Positions 1-7,230 of a DNA stretch of 64,000 nt are shown here, one piece after another; position 1 is the first letter of the stretch; each line of letters begins with the position of its first letter. The position numbers and the translations under genes are program-made. Under the pieces are notes generated by a model, which saw nothing but the letters and a program-made list of their open reading frames with translations, was not told the DNA's origin and searched no databases. This DNA is from Novosphingobium resinovorum (lineage in GTDB: Bacteria; Pseudomonadota; Alphaproteobacteria; Sphingomonadales; Sphingomonadaceae). Where the stretch lies: positions 372,001-436,000 of the forward strand of contig NZ_CP017076.1 of the NCBI RefSeq assembly GCF_001742225.1. Direction: 5' to 3'.

Positions 1-201
1 AAGGTGTATCGGGTCGGCGTCGTGGGCCGGGATGCGGTTTCAAGCCGTGATCACGCAAACCACGCGCCCAAACGAAGACCCGGACTGTCTCTGCGCTACC
101 GGAAAAGCTGTCCATACGTTCCTGCGACACACGGCAGGACTTGGGACGGCCATCCCGGATAGCCTTCGGCCGATAACGATGCGAACCCTAACGACGGCCA
201 C

Positions 202-360
202 ATGGGACTTTCCGATGGAATACAGGTCGAGCCGGGCTGCACCGTGAGTTACCCGGCCGCTCGCCAGAGCTTCACGGAAAACAAAACCCCGCGTCCCTGC
301 TTGGACGCTCCCGACGCCGACCCGATGTTACCTTCGGATGCGTTGATTTCCCCGGCGTAA
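202..360 (+). CDS. possible small ORF (52 aa), unknown function
   Basis: This is a 52-codon frame starting MGLSDGIQVEPG and ending ISPA. No family is recognised. The frame is open back to a TAG at 163-165. The main support is positional: a hairpin followed by a T-rich tract sits four bases after the stop codon. No clear ribosome binding site is visible before the ATG. It may be a real small protein, the tail of a decayed gene, or chance. Bases 1-201 show no recognisable gene or structured RNA. Confidence 0.22.
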   Translation: MGLSDGIQVEPGCTVSYPAARQSFTENKTPRPCLDAPDADPMLPSDALISPA

Positions 361-363
361 TGG

Positions 364-390
364 CCCGCACTCGCCAGCGGGTGTTTTTGT
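364..390 (+). terminator. rho-independent terminator, plus strand
   Basis: The arms CCCGC (364-368) and GCGGG (377-381) form a short hairpin followed by TGTTTTTGT. It lies just after the stop of the small ORF at 202-360 and would end transcription coming from the left edge. Confidence 0.5.
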
Positions 391-412
391 GTGCGCTGAC
401 TGCACGCACACC

Positions 413-531
413 CCCGTCATCCCAGCGAAAGCTGGGACCGCTGGCCGCGTAAAACCCAACCCTCGGCTAGGCGTGCTGACGATAGTTGGCCGTAACAGGC
501 CAGCGGTCCCAGCCTTCGCTGGGATGACGGG
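413..531. repeat. long inverted repeat, family A (GTCATYCC type), copy 1
   Basis: Two 32-base arms, 413-444 and 500-531, are nearly perfect reverse complements around a spacer of about 55 bases. Each arm carries its own small hairpin (CCCAGCGAAAGCTGGG and its counterpart). The outer core GTCATCCC-AGCGAA recurs with small changes at 53067-53156 and 56159-56249. This is a dispersed palindromic repeat, not a coding region. Confidence 0.8.
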
Positions 532-583
532 GTTGGAGGGACGACGCGCGCGCATCCTCCCTGGCACGGGGAGGGGGGAGGAT

Positions 584-1612
584 TCAGGCTTTCTTGCGTT
601 TTTTTCTTGGCGCGGCCGTCGACTGACGCACGATCAGGCGATGCGGAAGCACCACTTCGCGCGCCGGTCCCTCGTGGTCCTGCTGCAGGAGCGAATCCAG
701 CATCAGCCGCATCGCCGCCTCGCCGATCTCCACCGTGGGGATGTGCACCGTGGTCAGCGGCGGGATGGCGAAGGCGCCGAAACGCAAGTCGTCGAAACCC
801 GCCACCGACATCTCGTCCGGCACGGAAATGCCGCGCTGATGCAGCGCGCTCATCGCGCCCATGGCCATCTCGTCGTTGGCGCAGGCGACGGCGGTGAACT
901 CCGCGCCGCTGTCGAGCAGGCGCACCATCGCATCGTAGCCCGACTGGAGCGAGAAATCGCCGCGCGCCACCAGCGCTTCGTCGAACTCGATCCGCGCGCG
1001 CAAAAGGCCCAGCTTGTAGCCGGAAAGACGGTCCATCGACATGAACTGGTCGAGCGGCCCGGTGATCGCGGCAATGCGCTGGTGCCCCAGTTCCGCCAGA
1101 TGGCCGACGATCAGGGCGCTGGCCTCATGGTTGTCGGTGCGCACGCGCGGCAGGTTTAGGTCGGGCGGATACTCGCAAGCCGCGACCATCGGCGGCAGCT
1201 TGCTCTTGGCCGGGGGATTGAGGACGATGTCGGGGAGGTTCTTTTCCAGCAGGATGAGCCCGTCGGCCTGCTTGCCCGCGATCATCGAGGTGAACTTGTT
1301 GAGCGCATCGACGTCACCCTCGGTGATGCCGAGCAGCACGCGCATCTTGTTGGCGCGCGCGACGTTCTCGATCCCCTCGACGAAGGCTGAGGTGAACGGG
1401 TTGTAGATGCTGGGCACCGCGACGATCACGTTGTCGCTGCGCTGGCGGCGCAGGCCCGCGGCCAGGTGGTTCGGCTCGTAGTTGAGGTCGGCGATGGCCG
1501 CCTCGATCCGCTCGATCGTGGCCGGGCGCACCAGCGAGGGGGTGCTGAGCGCGCGCGACACTGTCGCTACCGATACTCCCGCGACGCGGGCGATGTCCTT
1601 GATGTTCGCCAT
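584..1612 (-). CDS. LacI-family transcriptional regulator
   Basis: The 342-residue protein has the normal LacI/GalR length. An N-terminal helix-turn-helix (about residues 4-23, IKDIARVAGVSVATVSRAL) and hinge are followed by a periplasmic-binding-protein-like effector domain (about 60-330). It should repress or activate nearby carbohydrate genes in response to a sugar. The gene runs parallel to and downstream of the oxidoreductase/symporter/isomerase genes. A LacI-type palindrome lies three bases before its start codon, which suggests autoregulation. No clear Shine-Dalgarno sequence is visible; the start was chosen because the family N-terminus begins exactly there. The effector is unknown. 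Confidence 0.93.
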   Translation of the reverse strand: MANIKDIARVAGVSVATVSRALSTPSLVRPATIERIEAAIADLNYEPNHLAAGLRRQRSDNVIVAVPSIYNPFTSAFVEGIENVARANKMRVLLGITEGDVDALNKFTSMIAGKQADGLILLEKNLPDIVLNPPAKSKLPPMVAACEYPPDLNLPRVRTDNHEASALIVGHLAELGHQRIAAITGPLDQFMSMDRLSGYKLGLLRARIEFDEALVARGDFSLQSGYDAMVRLLDSGAEFTAVACANDEMAMGAMSALHQRGISVPDEMSVAGFDDLRFGAFAIPPLTTVHIPTVEIGEAAMRLMLDSLLQQDHEGPAREVVLPHRLIVRQSTAAPRKKRKKA

Positions 1613-1615
1613 TGG

Positions 1616-1630
1616 ATGTAAACGTTACAT
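1616..1630. promoter_or_regulatory. LacI-type operator before the lacI-family gene
   Basis: ATGTAAACGTTACAT is a near-perfect palindrome (one mismatch) with the central CG typical of LacI/GalR operators. It ends three bases from the regulator's start codon, so binding would block its own transcription or translation start. Related cores occur at 5618 and 7161. Confidence 0.65.
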
Positions 1631-1677
1631 AGCCGCGAGGGGCGGAGCAAGCGAAGTTGCGCGATGCGCAACTTTCG

Positions 1678-3303
1678 TCACGCCGCCGCAATCACCTCCG
1701 CCGCGCGCCACGCAAAGGCCATCGCCGGGCCGTTGGTGTTGCCCGAGATGCCGGTCGGCATCGCCGAGCAGTCGGCCACGTAAAGGCCGGAGACGCCATG
1801 GACCCGAAGGCCCGCATCGACGACGCCTGCATTGGGACCGGCCTCGGCCGAGCCCATGCGGCAAGTGCCGGTGCCGTGGAGGCCGGTCGAAACCATCCAG
1901 TTCGCGGCCTGCTGGATCTCCTCGTCGGTCTGGACGGAGGGGCCGGGCACGGTCTCGGCGCCGATGTAGGGGGCGAGGGCGGGCTGGGCCATGATCTCGC
2001 GCACCTTGTGGATCGCGCGCAGGATCGTGGCGCGGTCCTCGGGCGCGGCGAACCAGTTCGGCACGAGGCGCGGCGGGGCGGCGGGGTCGGTGCTCGCCAG
2101 TTCGACGTAGCCGTGGCTATTGGGGCGCAGGCAGAAGGCGGTGGCGGTGATCCCGGGGACCGCCTCGGTCTGTCCGCGCCCGGCCTCGGGCTTGTCGTCC
2201 TCGGACGACGCCATGGAATAGGGCGAGATGCCGAGTTGCAGGTCGGGCCAGTCCTTGTCCGCCTCCAGCGAGGCCATGACCGAGACTTCCGGCAGCAGCG
2301 AGGCCATGAGGCCCTTGCCGGTGAGGATGTAGCGCAGGCCATGCCAGTAGGCGCGCCAGCCGCGGAATTCGTGGTTGAGGCCGCGCGCCTTGTTCAGCCG
2401 CCATGACAGGGCGACCATCATGTGCTCGTTCATGTTGCGGCCGACGTGCGGGTTCTCATGCACCACATCGATGCCGTGGCGGGCGAGAACGTCGGCGGGG
2501 CCGATGCCGGAAAGCTGGAGCAGCTTGGGGCTCTGTAGCACGCCTGCGGTGAGGATGGTGCGGCCTGCGGTGAAGGCAACATCCTTACCCTCGATTTCGG
2601 CGAGGACGCCGGTGGCCTGCTTGCCCGCGAACGTAACGCGGCGCACCAGCGCGCCGGTCAGGATGGTTAGGTTCGGGCGCTTGGCCGCGGCCTTGAGGAA
2701 GGCGGTATAGGCGGTGACGCGATTACCGCGCGGGTCCACGGTCTGCTGCGTGCGACCGGCGACTTCGGTGCCCGGCGCGTTGACGTCGTCTAGGACGGGA
2801 ATGCCCGCCTCGCGCGCCGCCTGCAGGATCGCGCCGGTCAGGACCGGGTCGCCCTCCGGCACTTCGGTGACTTCGAGCGGGCCACGCTTGCCACGGCGAC
2901 CGTAGCTTTTGCCGTGGTAGTCTTCGAGTTCCTCGTAGCAGCGCTCGATCTCGGCCCAGTTCCAGCCGGGATTGCCCTGCGCTTCCCATGCGTCGTAGTC
3001 GCGGGGCTGGCCGCGAAAGTACCACGTGCCGTTGACCGCGCTCGAACCGCCGAGGCCCTTGCCGTAGAACCAGGTTTCGCCGGCGGGGCGTGTCCCCTGC
3101 TGCTCGGCGGGGAAGGGCCAGTACCACTTGGGCTTGGTCCAGATCTTGATCATGCCGCGCGGCATGCGGACCATCAGTTCCTCGTTGCGGCCGCCCGCTT
3201 CGAGGAGGAGCACCTGGCTTTTGCCATCGGCGCTCAGGCGCTCGGCGAGGACGCAACCGGCGCTGCCCGCGCCGACGATGATGTAATCGAACTCAGTGCG
3301 CAT
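1678..3303 (-). CDS. GMC-family FAD-dependent oxidoreductase
   Basis: The 541-residue flavoprotein dehydrogenase is of the glucose-methanol-choline type. The dinucleotide-binding motif GAGSAG is at residues 11-16. The second FAD signature, GKGLGGSSAVNG, lies near residue 90. The C-terminus carries the active-site His (LHGTGTCRMG) and Asn (SGNTNGPA) segments. Family members oxidise alcohols, choline or sugars; beside isomerase-type proteins and a sugar symporter, a sugar or glycoside substrate is likely, but this is inference. Longer upstream frames exist, but the family N-terminus starts at MRTEFDYIIVG. The gene begins 11 bases after the symporter stop, so the two are probably co-transcribed. 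No signal peptide is evident. Confidence 0.9.
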   Translation of the reverse strand: MRTEFDYIIVGAGSAGCVLAERLSADGKSQVLLLEAGGRNEELMVRMPRGMIKIWTKPKWYWPFPAEQQGTRPAGETWFYGKGLGGSSAVNGTWYFRGQPRDYDAWEAQGNPGWNWAEIERCYEELEDYHGKSYGRRGKRGPLEVTEVPEGDPVLTGAILQAAREAGIPVLDDVNAPGTEVAGRTQQTVDPRGNRVTAYTAFLKAAAKRPNLTILTGALVRRVTFAGKQATGVLAEIEGKDVAFTAGRTILTAGVLQSPKLLQLSGIGPADVLARHGIDVVHENPHVGRNMNEHMMVALSWRLNKARGLNHEFRGWRAYWHGLRYILTGKGLMASLLPEVSVMASLEADKDWPDLQLGISPYSMASSEDDKPEAGRGQTEAVPGITATAFCLRPNSHGYVELASTDPAAPPRLVPNWFAAPEDRATILRAIHKVREIMAQPALAPYIGAETVPGPSVQTDEEIQQAANWMVSTGLHGTGTCRMGSAEAGPNAGVVDAGLRVHGVSGLYVADCSAMPTGISGNTNGPAMAFAWRAAEVIAAA

Positions 3304-3314
3304 GCTCGGGGCTC

Positions 3315-4616
3315 TCAAGCGTTCTTGTAGGCAGGAAGGAAGCGGAACAGGATGAGCGAGAGGCCCATCGCCACATAGCTGGCGGCAGGCAGCCAGACGT
3401 GCCCGGCCATGACGGCGGTGACGACCTCGGGCGTGACGGGCGCCTTGGCGTCGTAGGCGGCAAGGCTGAGGAACCACGCGCCTGCCGCACCGCCCACACT
3501 CATGCCCAGTTTCACGCCGAAGCTGGAGGCGGCGAACAAGAAGCCCTGCGCGCGGTAGCCCGATTTCCACGCGCCGTAGTCCACCGCGTCGGCCATCAGC
3601 GAGAACAGCAGACCGCCGATCAGACCCTGCCCGATATAGGCGACGCAGTTGGTCGCGATCAGCCAGGTGTGGTCGTTGGAGAGCGGCATGATCGCGGTGA
3701 AGACGGTGGCGACCGCGGCGCCGATCGCGCCGGTCATGCGCTTGCCGATAGCGTTGGCGCAGACGCCCGCAAAGCCGGTGCCGACCAGAACGGCGAGCAT
3801 CGTCAGCATGAGGGTGGAGGTGAACTCCGCCTCGCCCAGCACGCTCTGCGCGAAGTAGACGAAGGACTGGATGTGGCCGGTAAAGCCGATCCAGAAGAAG
3901 AAGTTGACCAGCATCGTCGCGATCCAGGGCCAGTTGCCCTTCGTCGCTTGCAGCGACTGCGCGGTGGTGAGTTTGGCGACGGAATGGTCCACCTCGACCC
4001 GCTCGCGCGTGTTGGCGAAGGCGTTGAGCATGCAGACCAGCGTGATCGCGCCGGTGATCGCGGCGAGGACTAGAAAACCGTGCGCCTCGTCCCCATTACT
4101 GAAAGTCTTGACCAGCGGCAGCGCGGCGTAGCCGATGCCGACCGTGGCCGAGGAACCGATGAACTCGCGCAGGGCGTTGACAGTGTTGCGCTGCCTGGGA
4201 TCGCGGGTCAGCGTCGGCAGCATGGAATTCAGCGGCAGGCTGACGGCGGAATAGAGAATACCCATCAGCGTATAGGTCGCGAAGATGAAGGCGATCTTCT
4301 GCCAGCCCTCCAGCGGCGGTGCCCAGAACACGATGGCGCCGCAGACCGCGAAGGGTACGGCGAGCCATAGGAGGAACGGTCGATGTTTGCCCCAGCGGGT
4401 TTCAGTGCGGTCGATCAGCAGGCCCATCATCGGGTCGAACACGGCATCCACGCAGCGCGCGATCAGGAACAGCGAGGCGACCGTGCCCGCGCTGACGCCG
4501 TAGACGTCGGTGTAGAAGTAGAGCAGGTAGGCATTGGTCATGCCGAACGGCAGGTTGATGCCGAAGTTGCCCAGCGCGTAGCTGAGCTTCTCGCGCCAGG
4601 TCAGTGCGCCGTTCAT
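3315..4616 (-). CDS. GPH-type sugar:cation symporter (MFS)
   Basis: The 433-residue membrane protein has about 12 hydrophobic segments. Its N-terminus (LTWREKLSYALGNFGINL) and the stretch DPMMGLLIDRTETRWGKHRPFLLW are hallmarks of the glycoside-pentoside-hexuronide symporter family. It should import a sugar or glycoside across the inner membrane with a cation. The start ATG overlaps the stop of the upstream TIM-barrel gene by four bases (ATGA), which indicates translational coupling. The GMC oxidoreductase follows directly, so imported substrate may be handed to the oxidoreductase and isomerases. The exact sugar cannot be told from sequence. Confidence 0.88.
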   Translation of the reverse strand: MNGALTWREKLSYALGNFGINLPFGMTNAYLLYFYTDVYGVSAGTVASLFLIARCVDAVFDPMMGLLIDRTETRWGKHRPFLLWLAVPFAVCGAIVFWAPPLEGWQKIAFIFATYTLMGILYSAVSLPLNSMLPTLTRDPRQRNTVNALREFIGSSATVGIGYAALPLVKTFSNGDEAHGFLVLAAITGAITLVCMLNAFANTRERVEVDHSVAKLTTAQSLQATKGNWPWIATMLVNFFFWIGFTGHIQSFVYFAQSVLGEAEFTSTLMLTMLAVLVGTGFAGVCANAIGKRMTGAIGAAVATVFTAIMPLSNDHTWLIATNCVAYIGQGLIGGLLFSLMADAVDYGAWKSGYRAQGFLFAASSFGVKLGMSVGGAAGAWFLSLAAYDAKAPVTPEVVTAVMAGHVWLPAASYVAMGLSLILFRFLPAYKNA

Positions 4617-5563
4617 GCAGCGGTCTCGTTGGAAAGACGGTCCAGCACTTCGCCGGCGAAAGCCAGCGACTTGCGGGTTTCGGTCAGAGGATCCGGCACG
4701 GCGTCGATCTCCAGGATGGCCCACTTCTGGTCGGCCTTCGATAGCATGAGCTTGGCCCAGCCGTCGAAATCCACGGTGCCTTCGCCGATGGCGCAGAAAT
4801 ATTCGCGGTGGGCGTGATGGATGCCATGATCGATCGGGATGTTGATCGGCATCGCGCTCTTGGCGTCCTTCCAGTGCGCGGTGACGACACGCTCGATGTG
4901 GCGCGCGACGACGGTGACCGGATCGCCGCCCGAAAGCAGGATGTGTGCGCTGTCAGGGCAGAAGCCGACGTAGACCGGATCGGTCAGCATCAGCAGCAGG
5001 TCGATGTCGCGCGGCTGACAGAAGGTGGAGTGGGCCTCGGTATGGAGCGCGAGGCGCACCCCGTGCCGCAGCGTCAGCGCGCCGAGACGGTTGCAGAAGT
5101 CCGCCGCCTTGCGGGCGAATTCCATGTCGACGAAGACAGGCGGCTCGGCGTCCCAACTGGTGCGCATGGGCAGGCCCATGACCATGATGTCGGATCCCCA
5201 GGCGGCAAGCGCCTTCGCCGATTCCTCGGCGCTGTCGAGCCAACGGGCCTCGGTCTGCGCATCGCCCATGCCGCCCTCGATGGCGACGTCGGCGAAAAAG
5301 CCGCTGGCGATGGCGAGATTGCGCCGGTCAAGCTCGTCCCTGGCCGCTTCGATCGAACCATAGGCGGCGATCAGGCCTTCCGGGCCGAAGGGGGAGAAGG
5401 TGAGTTCGATGCCGGTGACGCCGCTTTGCGCCAGCGTGTCGAGCATGCGGTCCCAGAAGGCGCGGGGCTGTTCACGGCCGAAAGTGACGACCTCCTGCTC
5501 ATTCGCCATCCCCCAGAAACCGGGATGGAAGAACGTGATGAGATCGACGCCGAACGACAGCAT
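4613..5563 (-). CDS. sugar phosphate isomerase/epimerase-type TIM barrel
   Basis: The 316-residue protein matches the xylose isomerase-like (AP endonuclease family 2) TIM-barrel fold. Candidate metal or active-site segments are GIELTFSP near the N-terminus, LALHTEAHSTF, GFCPDSAHI, VVTAHWKDAK and WAILEIDA. Family members isomerise, epimerise or eliminate from sugars and keto-sugars, or open inositol-type rings. It is the first gene of a minus-strand operon with the symporter and GMC oxidoreductase, and is divergent from a second TIM barrel at 5932. A GAGG sequence about 12 bases before the ATG is the likely ribosome binding site. The precise reaction is unknown. Confidence 0.85.
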   Translation of the reverse strand: MLSFGVDLITFFHPGFWGMANEQEVVTFGREQPRAFWDRMLDTLAQSGVTGIELTFSPFGPEGLIAAYGSIEAARDELDRRNLAIASGFFADVAIEGGMGDAQTEARWLDSAEESAKALAAWGSDIMVMGLPMRTSWDAEPPVFVDMEFARKAADFCNRLGALTLRHGVRLALHTEAHSTFCQPRDIDLLLMLTDPVYVGFCPDSAHILLSGGDPVTVVARHIERVVTAHWKDAKSAMPINIPIDHGIHHAHREYFCAIGEGTVDFDGWAKLMLSKADQKWAILEIDAVPDPLTETRKSLAFAGEVLDRLSNETAA

Positions 5564-5931
5564 TTAGATGGATACCTCAGCCTGCGACGGCGCACCGGCC
5601 ATCGCCGCGCGCCACCAATGTAAACCTTTTCTTTTCTTAAAAAGGCCCAATCCTCGCATGTTGTCAAGCGATGGCTGTGCCGGGCTTGCGCGAATGGCGG
5701 AATTCCCGGTAATTAGCCGGTGGTATCGTTTTCATTAAACGACCGTAACCAGCGTCGCAAACGGGAAAGAAACGTCGTTTATGGTCGTATTCGCAAGCGC
5801 TTTGCGGGCGGACTGCCCGGAAAGGCTCCTCGAATCGCTCGCCACCTTCTATCGCGACAGTGCGATGCGGTTGGATCGTGCGTTTCGGGCGCGGAAAACG
5901 GTCTGACAGGAAATAAAGAGGTTCGCAGGAC
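5564..5931. promoter_or_regulatory. divergent promoter region between two TIM-barrel genes
   Basis: This 368-base non-coding gap must hold promoters for both divergent operons. TGTAAACCTTTTC at 5618-5630 contains a LacI-type half-site (TGTAAAC) on the side of the minus-strand operon. TCGTTT-N5-AAACGA at 5726-5742 is a short inverted repeat, and a further TCGTTT follows near 5775. The middle of the gap is relatively AT-rich. These are the most likely places for the local LacI protein to act. Confidence 0.45.
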
Positions 5932-6984
5932 ATGAAGACCATCAAGGGGCCGGGCATCTTCCTCGCTCAGTTCGCCGGTAACGACGAGCCGTTCAATTCG
6001 CTCGATTCGATCGCGGCGTGGGCGGCCTCGCTCGGCTACAAGGGCGTGCAGGTGCCCAGCAACGACGCGCGGCTGTTCGACCTTGAAAAGGCGGCGGACA
6101 GCCAGGACTATTGCGACGAGGTGCTGGGCATCCTTGGCCAGCATGGTCTGGCGCTGACCGAACTGTCCACGCATATCCAGGGCCAGCTGGTCGCGGTCCA
6201 TCCGGCCTATGACGCGGCGTTCGACGCCTTCGCTCCCGAAGCGGTGCGCGGCAATCCCGGCGCGCGGCAGGAATGGGCGGTGAACCAGATGCATCTGGCG
6301 GCAAAGGCCAGCGAGCGCCTTGGCCTGACGACGCAGGCGAGCTTCTCGGGCGCTTTGGCGTGGCCCTACTTCTATGCATGGCCGCAGCGCCCGGCCGCGC
6401 TGGTGGACGAGGCTTTCGCCGAACTCGCCCGCCGCTGGCAGCCGATCCTCGACCGCTTTGACGAATGCGGCGTCGACATCGGCTTCGAACTGCACCCTGG
6501 CGAGGACCTGCACGACGGCGTGACTTTCGAGCGTTTCCTCGAGGCAACCGGCAATCACCCGCGCGCCAATATCCTCTACGACCCCAGCCACATGGTCCTG
6601 CAGCAAATGGACTACGTCGGCTTCCTCGACGTTTATCACGAGCGCGTGAAGTGCTTCCATGTGAAGGACGCAGAGTTCCGTCCCTCGCCCAAGGCGGGGG
6701 TCTACGGCGGCTATCAAGGCTGGGTGGAACGCCCGGGCCGGTTCCGCTCGCTCGGCGACGGGCAGGTCGATTTCGGAGCGATCTTCGCGAAGATGGCGCA
6801 GTACGACTTCGCGGGCTGGGCCGTGCTCGAATGGGAATGCGCGCTCAAGCATCCGCAGGTCGGCGCGGCGGAAGGTGCGCCGTTCATCGAAAAGCATATC
6901 ATCCGGGTGACCGAACATGCCTTCGACGACTTCGCGGGCGGCGACGGAGCACTGCCGGATTTCCGCCGGATGGGCATGTCCTGA
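5932..6984 (+). CDS. sugar phosphate isomerase/epimerase-type TIM barrel
   Basis: The 350-residue xylose isomerase-like TIM barrel is distinct from its divergent neighbour at 4613. Likely metal-binding segments are FELHPGEDL (Glu/His), YDPSHM (Asp/His), CFHVKDAE (His/Asp) and VLEWEC (Glu), the usual pattern of this superfamily. It is expected to isomerise or epimerise a sugar or keto-sugar in the cytoplasm; there is no signal peptide. A GCAGGA sequence precedes the ATG. The gene is monocistronic: a strong terminator follows 21 bases after the stop. Its position opposite the oxidoreductase/symporter operon suggests the same pathway. Confidence 0.86.
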   Translation: MKTIKGPGIFLAQFAGNDEPFNSLDSIAAWAASLGYKGVQVPSNDARLFDLEKAADSQDYCDEVLGILGQHGLALTELSTHIQGQLVAVHPAYDAAFDAFAPEAVRGNPGARQEWAVNQMHLAAKASERLGLTTQASFSGALAWPYFYAWPQRPAALVDEAFAELARRWQPILDRFDECGVDIGFELHPGEDLHDGVTFERFLEATGNHPRANILYDPSHMVLQQMDYVGFLDVYHERVKCFHVKDAEFRPSPKAGVYGGYQGWVERPGRFRSLGDGQVDFGAIFAKMAQYDFAGWAVLEWECALKHPQVGAAEGAPFIEKHIIRVTEHAFDDFAGGDGALPDFRRMGMS

Positions 6985-7005
6985 TACTGAGGGCCTGAGA
7001 ATCGG

Positions 7006-7044
7006 AAACCCCGGGAGTGCGGAAGCTCCCGGGGTTTCTCTTTT
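7006..7044 (+). terminator. rho-independent terminator of the 5932-6984 gene
   Basis: AAACCCCGGGAG (7006-7017) pairs perfectly with CTCCCGGGGTTT (7026-7037) around an 8-base loop, and CTCTTTTA follows. It closes the plus-strand isomerase gene. Confidence 0.9.
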
Positions 7045-7124
7045 ACCGTCTGCGGTTGCGACCCGAGAAGGCTCTGCGCTTGTCCGGCACAGGTGGCGGA
7101 GGGAGGAGATCACCGCCTGGCTAC

Positions 7125-7143
7125 AAAAAGGCCCCTCGGGGCC
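7125..7143 (-). terminator. rho-independent terminator of the trehalase gene
   Basis: Read on the minus strand, GGCCCC-GA-GGGGCC is followed directly by TTTTTG. It lies about 90 bases after the trehalase stop and faces the plus-strand terminator at 7006-7044. Confidence 0.85.
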
Positions 7144-7160
7144 ACGCATGAATCACATAT

Positions 7161-7180
7161 AGATGTAAACGATAACATCT
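7161..7180. promoter_or_regulatory. LacI-like palindrome in the trehalase 3' region
   Basis: The outer arms AGATGT and ACATCT flank AAACGATA, giving the core TGTAAACGATAACA. This resembles the operator at 1616-1630. It lies between two convergent genes rather than at a promoter, so it may be a displaced operator, a roadblock, or only an RNA hairpin in the trehalase 3' untranslated region. Confidence 0.4.
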
Positions 7181-7230
7181 GCAAGCTGTACGAAAGAACA
7201 GCGAGTCCCGAAACGGCGCAGCTACCGGCG

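Noticed and set aside
1..201. Structured RNA (tmRNA, RNase P RNA, 6S or riboswitch) at the left edge
   Set aside because: I looked for the conserved motifs of these RNAs on both strands and found none.
283..312. Minus-strand terminator-like hairpin (GCGTCC/GGACGC then TTTTGTTTT)
   Set aside because: It lies 270 bases beyond the LacI-type gene stop, within the small plus-strand ORF and behind a repeat; too weakly connected to a gene to call.
3304..3570. N-terminal extension of the GMC oxidoreductase
   Set aside because: The added residues are Arg-rich and overlap the symporter gene; the family N-terminus starts at 3303.
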